Assembly (NCBI RefSeq): GCF_000420865.1
Contig: NZ_ATVT01000002.1
Location: 310,001-374,000, forward strand
Source of the DNA: Butyrivibrio sp. XPD2006
GTDB taxonomy: Bacteria > Bacillota > Clostridia > Lachnospirales > Lachnospiraceae
Length of the DNA: 64,000 nt
Direction of reading: 5' to 3'
The notes under the pieces were generated by a model, which saw only the letters and a list, made by a program, of their open reading frames with translations, searched no databases and had not been told where the DNA came from. Position numbers and translations under genes: made by a program. How positions within the stretch are numbered: position 1 is the stretch's first letter; each line of letters starts with the position of its first letter. Below are positions 32,016 to 40,474 of the stretch, one piece after another.

Positions 32016-32867
32016 TTATTCAACTGTGATGACCACAATTTCCGGATGATTAAAGAATCTCGGATAGGGCATTCTCTCACGGGCAAGCCCGCGGCTTACT
32101 ATCATATTGCTTCCGTTACCGAGTTCATACAGTCCGTCTACAAAGCGCGGGAACTGCCCCTGATCCGGTGCATGCACTCCCATCTTGGTAAAAGGGATTC
32201 TCCACTGCCCACCATGTGCATGTCCACACACGATAAGGTCAAAGTTGTAGGCTTCATAGGTTTTAGTCCTCTCCGGGCGGTGAGATAAAAGGACCTTGTA
32301 GGGGGCTTGGGCGCTTTCACTTGCTGAATCTGCGGCTGTCTCGGAGCTTGTCAGCTGTGCTTCCCATTCGGCGTCTGTCATGTACGTGGGGTCATCTACT
32401 CCGCAGAAACTTATCACGGATCCATTTATCGTAAGAGTTTCAGCTGTTCCATCCAGGACAGTAATCCCAATGGATCTTAAGTACTCTTTTATCTTGTTTT
32501 CATTCGGGCTCCATATCTCGTGGTTACCTGTTACATAGAAGCACGGGTATTTGCCGGCGATCTGCTCACAGAAAATCCTGGCGTTGTCCATGCTGAGCCT
32601 GTCATCAAATATATCGCCCGAAAGCAGGACCGCATCCGGATTTGCTTTGTCGATCATATTTATAAGCTCGGCTTCATCCTTGCCATAGTACCCCGAATGC
32701 AGGTCTGTAACCAGGGCGAGCTTCACTGGCTCTTTTACCTTGCCACCGCCGCTGATCGTGATGTACTCAGTGACGGGGATCTCATACCACGCCGTCATAC
32801 CGATCAGGAGCAGCAGTATTATAAGTATGTATTTATGCCACTTTTTCAATTTCTTCTTATTGTTCAT
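32016..32867 (-). CDS. Membrane-anchored metallophosphoesterase
   Basis: A 283-residue calcineurin-like phosphoesterase with one N-terminal membrane anchor (residues 12-28). Metal-binding motifs are in the usual order: DLH at 55-57, GDIFDD at 84-89, GNHE at 114-117, SHRP and GHAHGG. The arrangement is that of YaeI/YkuE-type enzymes, some of which act on UDP-linked lipid precursors; the substrate here is unknown. GGGAAAA precedes the start. Probably co-transcribed with the lipoprotein downstream. Confidence 0.9.
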   Translation of the reverse strand: MNNKKKLKKWHKYILIILLLLIGMTAWYEIPVTEYITISGGGKVKEPVKLALVTDLHSGYYGKDEAELINMIDKANPDAVLLSGDIFDDRLSMDNARIFCEQIAGKYPCFYVTGNHEIWSPNENKIKEYLRSIGITVLDGTAETLTINGSVISFCGVDDPTYMTDAEWEAQLTSSETAADSASESAQAPYKVLLSHRPERTKTYEAYNFDLIVCGHAHGGQWRIPFTKMGVHAPDQGQFPRFVDGLYELGNGSNMIVSRGLARERMPYPRFFNHPEIVVITVE

Positions 32868-32982
32868 ATGTTTTCCCTTGCCTTCGTCAATCGTGCTTTA
32901 TTATACATTAACTACACAATTCTACAAATTGATTTGTTGCATTCTACATTCAGGCGACAAGCTGATAGGCCTGCGCTCCGCA

Positions 32983-33018
32983 AAATGGTCCCTTACCTCC
33001 GTCCCCAGGGACCAAAAA
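32983..33018 (-). repeat. REP-like GGGGACG-core palindromic element, copy 2
   Basis: Read on the minus strand it is TTTTTGGTCCCTGGGGACGG followed by AGGTAAGGGACCATTTT, with GGTCCC/GGGACC ends. It abuts the terminator of the GH120 gene and shares its A-run. Confidence 0.85.
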
Positions 33019-33043
33019 TCGCCCGGTCGAAATGACCGGGCGA
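33014..33043 (-). terminator. Intrinsic terminator of the GH120 gene
   Basis: Minus-strand 10-bp perfect stem TCGCCCGGTC/GACCGGGCGA (33019-33043) followed by TTTTT (33014-33018), about 25 bp after the stop. Confidence 0.9.
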
Positions 33044-33066
33044 GATATAACATAAACATGTTCAAT

Positions 33067-35061
33067 TTAGTACAGCTTTTCCTTAGCCGCATCTGCTGTG
33101 GCGAACGGGCCGGGGATCACATCAGCTCCGCGATGTCCGCCAAGATAATCCACATTGAAGGTGATAGATGTTCCGTCGGGATTCTCAAACTTCTGTGAAG
33201 GCTCAAAGGCTTCACCCAGCACATCCGTAGAGATCATGTCAGTCTTAAAGCCGCCGAGTACCTCATAGATATTGGTATCGAGGAAGTATCCTCCATCCTT
33301 CTCCACAACGTCGACATATACTTTACCTGAATTGTCGGTAAAAGAGCTCTTCTCATTCTTCCAGGCTTTTGCGCCGTCGAAGTATGCGTTTCCGTCAATC
33401 CAGACAGGAAGATGTCCGAAGTGTGGCTCAGCATGCTTCATCATGTTTGGATGCTCTTCATCCATATCAAACTGCTCTATCCACTCATCATAGGTAGGAT
33501 ACTCATCAAAGCAGTACGTTCCGACTTTTCTGTTCTCAATCTGCTTCATGCTCGGGTCTGAGTCATTTTCCAACACAAGATCCTCAGACGGCCATTTCTG
33601 AATAAAGATGTTGTTGTAGATGCGGTCGTCTCCGTGAAGTATTGTCATAAAGCCCATAACCTCGGTTCTGTGAGGCATATGGTAAGGTGTGTATCTCCAG
33701 GTCGTTCCCTCGCCCACCATGGTAAAGGCACCGGCACAGAGGTTATGCACCATAGCTACACCCTGAGTTGCGATGCGGAGTGAAACATCAGACAAAAGAA
33801 TGTTGTTATCAATAAGTGTCGGTCCGTGGCTGACCTCAACGAAAATATCCTGACAGGTCATTCCGCCCTGGAGCTGCTTGGCAAAGGAAGGACGCTCATT
33901 ATCATGAAGCAGGTTCTGTGTGATCCTGGTGCCCTGTGCTTCCCAGTCGCACCAGATTCCCATGGTGCAGTGGTGGATGTGGTTTCTTCTCATAACAACA
34001 TCGATGGCTGCATGCATCTTGATTCCTGCAATCTCAGCACCGCCAAGCTCCATCATATTGTTGATGTGATGAATGTGGTTGTCCTCGATAATGCTGAATA
34101 CACCGCCCATACGTCCGATGATTCCGCCCTGCTCACAGTGATGGATATTGTTTCTGCGAATTATATGTCCGCCGATCTTCTCTTTGAGCCAGCCATAGTA
34201 CTGACCGCGGCAGACAGAATCCCTCTCCATCTGGGTAGGACTCTTAACGTGTTTGGTTGTATAGAAATTACTGTTCTCCGGATCGTAGTAGCGTCCGACA
34301 CAGATTCCAGCGCACTTGCTTCCCCAGATCTCGCAGTCCTCGATGATCCAGCCCTTACTCCAGTGAGGGCTTATCATTCCATCCTGATAAGCTGCAGGCG
34401 GAGCCCATGTTGTGGCTGCTTTGTTGATATTAAAGCCTGTTACTGTAATATATCCAATGCCCTCTTTTTCAGGCATAAAGCATTCGCGCCTCACCGTGAT
34501 CTCAACGTTCTCTTTATTCGGATCTGCGCCGCCAAAATTAGCGTAGAATACGGTTTCATCATTCTCTTTGTCCTGTTCAGCGAACCATTTCCACTTGGAA
34601 TTCTCCGGATCCCAGGAGCAGTCATAGACTTCTGCTGCCACACACTCTTCGACACTCAGCGCTTCATAGAGCGCCCTGTCATTTATCCACACACATCCCG
34701 TATGCTTGTTGGGAGTTGCAAAGTACCAGTCGCCGTAAACAAGCGTGGTATAAGGATTATATCCGCCAAAGATTCCGTTCTTAACTCTTGCAGTCCAAAC
34801 GTCACCCTTATAATTCGTCCAGCCGCCAACCTTCTCTGCACCTGTGATTACCGCACCAAGTGGCTTCTCACTCTTATAGACAATGCGCGCATCCTCGCAT
34901 CCGGCATTGACGGGATTTACATACTCTCTGTAGATACCCGGTGCAACCAGCACTTCATCCCCGGGCTGTGCAACAGCTGCTGCCTCGTTAATCCTTCTGA
35001 ATGGCAGCTCTTTGCTTCCGTTACCGTCATGTTTCGCATTGACATCAACATAAATTATCAT
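33067..35061 (-). CDS. GH120 beta-xylosidase (right-handed beta-helix)
   Basis: A 664-residue protein without signal peptide, so cytosolic. It follows the GH120 pattern throughout: an opening YVDVNAKHDGNGS...PFRRINEAAAVAQPGDEVLV, parallel beta-helix rungs (GGVFSIIEDNHIHHI, EIAGIKMHAAIDV), and both catalytic segments of the characterised enzyme XylC: Asp372 in CDWEAQGTR (nucleophile) and Glu409 in IFVEVSHGP (acid/base). GH120 enzymes release xylose from xylo-oligosaccharides. Length is close to XylC. It is the last gene of the minus-strand cluster with an ABC importer. AAGAGG precedes the start. The assignment comes from remembered family sequence, not from a search. Confidence 0.87.
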   Translation of the reverse strand: MIIYVDVNAKHDGNGSKELPFRRINEAAAVAQPGDEVLVAPGIYREYVNPVNAGCEDARIVYKSEKPLGAVITGAEKVGGWTNYKGDVWTARVKNGIFGGYNPYTTLVYGDWYFATPNKHTGCVWINDRALYEALSVEECVAAEVYDCSWDPENSKWKWFAEQDKENDETVFYANFGGADPNKENVEITVRRECFMPEKEGIGYITVTGFNINKAATTWAPPAAYQDGMISPHWSKGWIIEDCEIWGSKCAGICVGRYYDPENSNFYTTKHVKSPTQMERDSVCRGQYYGWLKEKIGGHIIRRNNIHHCEQGGIIGRMGGVFSIIEDNHIHHINNMMELGGAEIAGIKMHAAIDVVMRRNHIHHCTMGIWCDWEAQGTRITQNLLHDNERPSFAKQLQGGMTCQDIFVEVSHGPTLIDNNILLSDVSLRIATQGVAMVHNLCAGAFTMVGEGTTWRYTPYHMPHRTEVMGFMTILHGDDRIYNNIFIQKWPSEDLVLENDSDPSMKQIENRKVGTYCFDEYPTYDEWIEQFDMDEEHPNMMKHAEPHFGHLPVWIDGNAYFDGAKAWKNEKSSFTDNSGKVYVDVVEKDGGYFLDTNIYEVLGGFKTDMISTDVLGEAFEPSQKFENPDGTSITFNVDYLGGHRGADVIPGPFATADAAKEKLY

Positions 35062-35093
35062 AAAAAGACCTCTTTCTTCTCGATTAGTTTGTA

Positions 35094-35960
35094 TTAGCCC
35101 TTAACTGCTCCTGCCATCATACCTTTGACAAGCTTATCCTGGAAAACAATAAACAGGATGATCATGGGGAGAACCGAAAGTGTCAGAACCGCCATGTTGA
35201 TTGGAATATTAAGGGAGTGCTCACCCTTGAACTGACCCAGCGCCAGAGGAAGAGTCTTTTTCTCAGGTGTAATAAGGAATGTATTGGCAAAAGCAAACTC
35301 ATTCCACATTGAAACACCGTTATAAATTGCCAGTGTCGACAGTCCCGATTTGGAGAGCGGAAGTATCATCTTAAAGAAATTCTGATAGCGATTGCATCCG
35401 TCTATCTCTGCGGACTCCTCGATCTCTTTTGGTATTGTCTTCATAAATGCAGTCAGGATAAAGACTGACATCGGCAGTGCAAATGCAACGTAGGGGCCGA
35501 TCAGAGATCCGAGTGAATCGTAGAGTCCCACCGATGTTGTAAGCTTGAAGATAGGGATCAGCGTAACATGCATCGGTACTGACATCATGGCCACGATGCC
35601 CGCATATATAAGCGCATTGAATCTGAACTTCATTCTTGCCAGCGGATATGCTGCAAACGCAGATATCACCAGCATCAGCACGAGTGAAATTGCAACTACG
35701 ACAACGCTTCGCAGGAAATATCCGAAGAATCCGTGTGTAACAACCTCAACGTAGTTTTCAAAAAACCAGGGATCCGGAAGATGGAAAACACCCTGCTGAA
35801 GCATATCAAACTGCTTACGGAACGAGTTCATTATCATGAAGAAAAACGGCGTAAGCGTAAGGATGAGCCAAATCAGAGCTAAAATAATCGCTATGGTCCA
35901 GGCAATCCTTGATTTTATTTTGGATGCACGATAATCATCCTGAAATGTCTTTTCCCCCAT
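35094..35960 (-). CDS. Carbohydrate ABC transporter permease (MalG type)
   Basis: A 288-residue inner-membrane permease with six membrane segments and the EAA loop (KEIEESAEIDGCNRYQNFFKMILPLSKSG). The start at 35960 follows GGAGG; a longer reading to 36041 overlaps the other permease gene. It pairs with the MalF-type permease one base upstream and the binding protein further up. The ATPase is not in this cluster, so a shared MsmX-type ATPase encoded elsewhere probably powers it. The GH120 neighbour suggests xylo-oligosaccharides. Confidence 0.92.
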   Translation of the reverse strand: MGEKTFQDDYRASKIKSRIAWTIAIILALIWLILTLTPFFFMIMNSFRKQFDMLQQGVFHLPDPWFFENYVEVVTHGFFGYFLRSVVVVAISLVLMLVISAFAAYPLARMKFRFNALIYAGIVAMMSVPMHVTLIPIFKLTTSVGLYDSLGSLIGPYVAFALPMSVFILTAFMKTIPKEIEESAEIDGCNRYQNFFKMILPLSKSGLSTLAIYNGVSMWNEFAFANTFLITPEKKTLPLALGQFKGEHSLNIPINMAVLTLSVLPMIILFIVFQDKLVKGMMAGAVKG

Positions 35961-35961
35961 A

Positions 35962-36876
35962 TCAATAGTCCTCCGTAACCTTGAATACCCTGTTAAAGAC
36001 AAGAGCAATGGCTGTAATAAGTATGAACATTCCTGCAGCAACCGTTGAGCCGTAGCCCATATTGAACTGCTGGAATGAGAGCTTATACATGTAAGTTGCC
36101 ATGAGCTCTGTAGTGCCTGCAGGTCCGCCCTGTGTCATGTTCCAGATCATGTCAAAATACTTGAGTGATCCGATAAGTGACATGGTGCAGGCTGTCTTGA
36201 AGATTGGTCCGAGAAGAGGTATTGCGATGTGGCGGATGTACTGTCCTCTTGTTGCTCCGTCGATGATTGCAGCCTCATAGATGGTCGTGTCGATATTTCC
36301 GTAACCGGCAATAAAGTAAACCATGTAAAAAGGTGTGAACTGCCATGCCATAACCCCGATAATGGTATAAAGAGCATTGGGTGCAGTACCCAGAAGGTCG
36401 ATGGTAGTTCTTTTGCCCTGAATGATCGTTGCAAGAGAGGAAATAAGTCCCCCATTGGTTGCAAGTGCATATACAAAAAGGAATGCGATGGCAACCGAAC
36501 TCATAAGATACGGCAAAAACCATATGATCTTAAAAATATTGAATTTCTTGCCTCCGGCATCAAGAAACGTAGCCAGAAGCATACCAATAGGAATCTGCAA
36601 AAGAATTGAGAAAACCATTACGATGAGATTATGTGTAAAAGACTTCCAGAACATCTCATCATGAATAAGAGTATTCCAGTTATCCAGAGCTATATAAACT
36701 CTGTCTGATGAAATGCCGTTCCATTTAAATCCGCTGATCAAAAAAGTATCGATGACGGGATATACGATGAAAACAGCTATAAGTATCAACGCAGGTAAAA
36801 GAAATACCGTTGCTGCCCGGGCTGTACTCTTGGCCTTGGCCTTAGCAAGCCCCATATTACTACTCCCCTTCCCCAT
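35962..36876 (-). CDS. Carbohydrate ABC transporter permease (MalF/UgpA type)
   Basis: A 304-residue permease with six membrane segments and an EAA-type loop (IYEAAIIDGATRGQYIRHIAIPLLGP). AGGAGG precedes the start. It partners the MalG-type permease, whose start lies immediately after its stop, and the solute-binding lipoprotein upstream. Likely substrate is a xylan-derived oligosaccharide, by context. Confidence 0.92.
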   Translation of the reverse strand: MGKGSSNMGLAKAKAKSTARAATVFLLPALILIAVFIVYPVIDTFLISGFKWNGISSDRVYIALDNWNTLIHDEMFWKSFTHNLIVMVFSILLQIPIGMLLATFLDAGGKKFNIFKIIWFLPYLMSSVAIAFLFVYALATNGGLISSLATIIQGKRTTIDLLGTAPNALYTIIGVMAWQFTPFYMVYFIAGYGNIDTTIYEAAIIDGATRGQYIRHIAIPLLGPIFKTACTMSLIGSLKYFDMIWNMTQGGPAGTTELMATYMYKLSFQQFNMGYGSTVAAGMFILITAIALVFNRVFKVTEDY

Positions 36877-36976
36877 ATATATCCTCCTGATTAAAGCGTT
36901 AGTATTCTTATCATGGGAAACTGCCCACAGGAAACATCTCCCCCGTGGGCAGTCGTCTTATATATTAAGATGTGTG

Positions 36977-38446
36977 TTATTCCGCAAGTGCTTTCTGCAT
37001 TGCTGCATCCTGTTCCTGTCCGATCTCCTCAGGAGTCTTCTCAAGACCAAAGAGCTCTGTCATGCAGTTCTTGTGAACTTCTGTTACAGATGCAGGAAGA
37101 TACTGGTCGTACCAAAGCTGAACGTTTGATGCCTTAAAGAACTCATCGATGATGTACTTGTTGTTAGGATCTTCGATGTTCTCGTTGAAGCCCTTGATTG
37201 AAGGAACTGTTCCTGCTGCAACCTGCTCAGCATTGTAAGTGTCATCGTTGAAATACTGTGTTGCAAGTACATAGCATGCATCGAGCATATCCTGATCAAC
37301 TGATCCGTCTTCCTTGAAGCAGTTGAATGTAAGTCCCATACCGATAGCTGTTCCGATCTCTACGTTCTGAGGAACGCCTGCTGCCTTAGCTTCTGTATCC
37401 TCAGGGAAACGGAATACGCCGATGTTCTCGTTGTACCACTCCTCGTTATCAGACTTGATACCGCCAACCTGCCATGAGCCGTGAAGCATCATTGCTGCAG
37501 ATCCGTCATAGAGAAGTGCTCTGTCCTGGTTATCATCAGCTGAAAGTGAGTTAACACCATCAGGGAAATATCCCTTCTTTACCCAATCCTGGATCTTCTC
37601 ACCTGCAAAGATGAATGCAGGGCTTGTGAATGATCCGCCGTTCTCCTGTGTGTAAGCTGCATCGAACTCAGCATTTCCTGAATGACGTGCTACAAGGTAC
37701 ATGTAGTACATGGATCCTGTCCACTTGGATGCGTTAGCAAGTGAGAAAGGAATGATTCCGTTTTCTTTGAGCTTTTCGCAAACTGCCTCAAGCTCATCGA
37801 TGGTTGTAGGAACTTCAATTCCGAGCTGTGCAAATATTGTCTTGTTGTAGAAAATATCGCAGCCTGTAAGTCCGCTGAAAGGAATGGCAAGCATCTTGCC
37901 ATCGTAGGTTGACTGTGCAACAGCAGCGTCAACAAACTCAGGGTGATCATACTTTGCATACATATCTGTGATGTCATTTGCAAAGCCTGACTTGTAGTAC
38001 TCAGCCATAGGACCGCCGCCCCAGTGACAATAGATGTTCGGGCACTGGCCTGAACTCATTGCTACTACCAGCTGCTGCTTGTAGTTATCGTTCTGCTGAT
38101 GAACCTGGTTGACTGTGATGTTTGGATAGTCAGCCATGAATCTTGCTACGGCACCTTCTGAAATTCCCTTGTTGGGATCCTCTGTAGAGATGTCCCAGAG
38201 AGTGATGGTCATAGGCTCTGTTGTAAGCTCAGGAACGTTCTTGCCATCCGTCTGCTTCCCCGATGTAGCAGCCGGAGCCTCAGCTGTAGTAGCCTCTGAC
38301 TTAGCTGTATCTGTCTGTGCGCTCTGCGTCTGTCCACCGTCAGATCCGCCTGCTGCCGGAGCTGTTGGCTGGCTTCCGCAGCCTGCCAGAGTAGTTACAG
38401 TTAACACTGTTGCAAAGAAAATACCTAATACTTTATTCCTTCTCAT
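36977..38446 (-). CDS. Extracellular solute-binding lipoprotein of a sugar ABC importer
   Basis: A 489-residue lipoprotein with signal peptide and lipobox LAGC, a Ser/Ala/Thr-rich linker to about residue 70, and a two-lobed family 1 binding protein (ITLWDISTEDPNKG..., RALLYDGSAAMMLHGSWQVGGI). It delivers the sugar to the two permeases downstream. TAGGAGG precedes the start. The upstream region has two 21-bp-spaced direct repeats that may bind the divergent AraC protein. Confidence 0.92.
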   Translation of the reverse strand: MRRNKVLGIFFATVLTVTTLAGCGSQPTAPAAGGSDGGQTQSAQTDTAKSEATTAEAPAATSGKQTDGKNVPELTTEPMTITLWDISTEDPNKGISEGAVARFMADYPNITVNQVHQQNDNYKQQLVVAMSSGQCPNIYCHWGGGPMAEYYKSGFANDITDMYAKYDHPEFVDAAVAQSTYDGKMLAIPFSGLTGCDIFYNKTIFAQLGIEVPTTIDELEAVCEKLKENGIIPFSLANASKWTGSMYYMYLVARHSGNAEFDAAYTQENGGSFTSPAFIFAGEKIQDWVKKGYFPDGVNSLSADDNQDRALLYDGSAAMMLHGSWQVGGIKSDNEEWYNENIGVFRFPEDTEAKAAGVPQNVEIGTAIGMGLTFNCFKEDGSVDQDMLDACYVLATQYFNDDTYNAEQVAAGTVPSIKGFNENIEDPNNKYIIDEFFKASNVQLWYDQYLPASVTEVHKNCMTELFGLEKTPEEIGQEQDAAMQKALAE

Positions 38447-38532
38447 ACTATACCTCCTATTATTTGTTCGCAGATTATCTCTGCCCCCGATATATCTATA
38501 ACTCTAAATTAGTTTACGGATTTGCGCTCACA

Positions 38533-38564
38533 AAAAATTGCTACGCAACACGCAAAAATTGCTA
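38533..38564 (-). promoter_or_regulatory. Direct-repeat operator for the xylo-oligosaccharide operon
   Basis: AAAAATTGCTA occurs at 38533-38543 and 38554-38564, exactly 21 bp apart and on the same face of the helix, as expected for an AraC-family activator dimer upstream of the binding-protein gene. A third copy in inverse orientation (GCAATTTTTAG, 38679-38689) lies near the regulator's own start. Confidence 0.65.
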
Positions 38565-38614
38565 TATTGGATGTACAATATGCTTATATTTTTGAAATGA
38601 ATCTGTTATTTGTA

Positions 38615-38623
38615 TGTTATAAT
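38615..38623 (+). promoter_or_regulatory. Extended -10 promoter element of the AraC gene
   Basis: TGTTATAAT, a perfect extended -10 (TGnTATAAT), lies 87 bp before the regulator start. No good -35 box was seen at standard spacing. Confidence 0.55.
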
Positions 38624-38709
38624 ACCCATTAAACAGACATGTTTTGAGTTTTTCATTAACAATTTCTTTATAATTATGGCAATTTTTAGCCTATGGAGGA
38701 CCCATAAGT

Positions 38710-39687
38710 ATGAAAAGCGAGCTTGAACTATCATCAAGTGCCAAAGAAACCGTCAATCATAAGAAAAACACCAATCTTCGCATGTTCATCAACCGTCTGC
38801 ATGCTGATTTTCCGCCTCACTGGCACACAGACATTGAGATAATAATTCCCAAAGAAGCCCCTTACAAAGTGGTCTGCGGCAATCAGTCCTATAATGTTGA
38901 GATCGGTGATATCCTTATGATCTGCCCGGCTGTTCTTCATGAGATATTTTCTCCGACTCCGGGTTCCAGAGTGTACATTCAGGCCGATTTTTCAGGAATA
39001 ATTACGTTAAAAGAGATTGAGAAGGCATTCAGGCTTATGTCGCCGGCTCTTCACATAAAGAAAAATTCCTGCCCACAGGATGTATACGACAGGATCTGTA
39101 ACTATATTGATAAGATAATGCATCTGTATTTTGGCTCCGCACTCAACTCGCAGATACAGGAAGTTCCAGATGACGACAGCATTCTTACTTTTTCTGAGCT
39201 CGAACCGTATGTTGAACTTGAGATATATTCTGTGCTTTTACAATTCATTGCATATTGCGGCAAGAATATAGGTCTTTTCCATGAATCGGATTCTGCAACT
39301 ACCACAGCGACTTTCAAGAACAGCATATCCTTAAGCAAAGTATGCGCATATATTTCGGAGCACTTTACCGAGGATATAACTCTTGAGAGCATTTCTGCAT
39401 ATGCAGGATTCAGCAAATATCATTTTGAGAGGATATTCAGCGATTATACAGGCATGACCTTTTATCAGTATCTCCAGCAGATGCGCATAAACTACGCCCA
39501 GACGCTCCTCTCAAATCCGGAGTTTTCAATTACTGACATCTCATATCAGGCAGGCTTTGCCAGCAGTACTGCATTTACCAGAGCCTTCAAGAAAAGCACC
39601 GGCTATCCGCCATCTCAGTTCAGGATGCTCAACGAAGCACGGCACCCGCTCAGCGCCAATCCGCACTTCGCAGACTTTGTATTGTGA
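38710..39687 (+). CDS. AraC-family regulator of the xylo-oligosaccharide locus
   Basis: A 325-residue regulator with an N-terminal cupin fold (HWHTDIEIIIPKEAPYKVVCG, then IGDILMICPAVLHEIF) and two C-terminal helix-turn-helix motifs (ITLESISAYAGFSKYHFERIFSDYTG and SITDISYQAGFASSTAFTRAFKKSTG). GGAGGA precedes the start. It is divergent from the ABC importer/GH120 cluster and probably activates it when xylan sugars are present. Convergent with the exporter ATPase gene 15 bp downstream. Confidence 0.9.
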   Translation: MKSELELSSSAKETVNHKKNTNLRMFINRLHADFPPHWHTDIEIIIPKEAPYKVVCGNQSYNVEIGDILMICPAVLHEIFSPTPGSRVYIQADFSGIITLKEIEKAFRLMSPALHIKKNSCPQDVYDRICNYIDKIMHLYFGSALNSQIQEVPDDDSILTFSELEPYVELEIYSVLLQFIAYCGKNIGLFHESDSATTTATFKNSISLSKVCAYISEHFTEDITLESISAYAGFSKYHFERIFSDYTGMTFYQYLQQMRINYAQTLLSNPEFSITDISYQAGFASSTAFTRAFKKSTGYPPSQFRMLNEARHPLSANPHFADFVL

Positions 39688-39702
39688 GTCAGGAATGGTA
39701 CC

Positions 39703-40437
39703 TTACCATCCCATAGCTTCCAGCCACCCGGTGGTTTTCTTTTCGCGCTCTTTTGCATGCTCGGGGCTGAACTTGCCAAGCCTTAGCTCTCCCCTTATCT
39801 CACCATCCAATATATAGAGAATTCTCTCGCACATACTGGCCATCCTTCCATCATGGGTGACCATAAGGATTCCGGTGCCTTCACGGTTGATCTCAAGAAA
39901 GGCATCGATGACTTCTGTGGCTGCAGCCTGGTTCAATGCTCCTGTTGGCTCATCCGCAAAAAGAATCTTCGGATTCATTATCATACTCCGGCAAATACAG
40001 GCTCTTTGGAGCTGTCCACCGGAGACTTCATTTATCCTTCTCTCTGCAAGGTCTCCGATTCCAAACTTCTCCATCAGCATGGCTGCGCGTCTGTAATGTT
40101 CTTTCTTATTCTTCCGGTCAGCGTGAACAGCCGGCAGAACAATGTTGTCCACAAGATTTAAGTTCTTGATCATGTTCATCTGCTGGAAGACAAAGCCCAT
40201 TTCTGTCAGCCTCAGCGCTGCTCTTTCATCCTCATTAAGTCCGGTTAGATTTTGACCTGCAAGCACGGATTCTCCGGCATCTGCCCGGTCCATTCCCGAT
40301 ACATTATATAAAAGCGTTGACTTTCCTGACCCGGAAGGCCCCATGACAGCAATCATCTCGCCCTCCTGCATGCTAAAGCTGACCGCTTCCAGTATGCCTC
40401 TTTTCCCAAGTTTAGTTACCCGTAGTAATTCTGCCAT
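39703..40437 (-). CDS. ABC transporter ATPase (MacB/LolD type)
   Basis: A 244-residue ATPase with Walker A GPSGSGKST (33-41), Q-loop at FVFQQ, signature SGGQLQRA (139-146) and Walker B ILFADEPTGALN with Glu163. This is the subfamily that partners FtsX-like permeases in mechanotransmission systems for peptides, lipids or antimicrobial resistance. GAAAGGAA precedes the start. It follows the FtsX-like permease by 37 bp and belongs to the TetR-controlled cluster. Confidence 0.92.
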   Translation of the reverse strand: MAELLRVTKLGKRGILEAVSFSMQEGEMIAVMGPSGSGKSTLLYNVSGMDRADAGESVLAGQNLTGLNEDERAALRLTEMGFVFQQMNMIKNLNLVDNIVLPAVHADRKNKKEHYRRAAMLMEKFGIGDLAERRINEVSGGQLQRACICRSMIMNPKILFADEPTGALNQAAATEVIDAFLEINREGTGILMVTHDGRMASMCERILYILDGEIRGELRLGKFSPEHAKEREKKTTGWLEAMGW

Positions 40438-40474
40438 ATCGATTCCTTTCTATTCACATCCCGCCAATGCACGA

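Noticed and set aside
33826..35097. Long open frame of 423 codons on the plus strand
   Set aside because: It lies wholly opposite the GH120 gene, has no ribosome binding site and no recognisable domain; it mirrors codon bias of the real gene.
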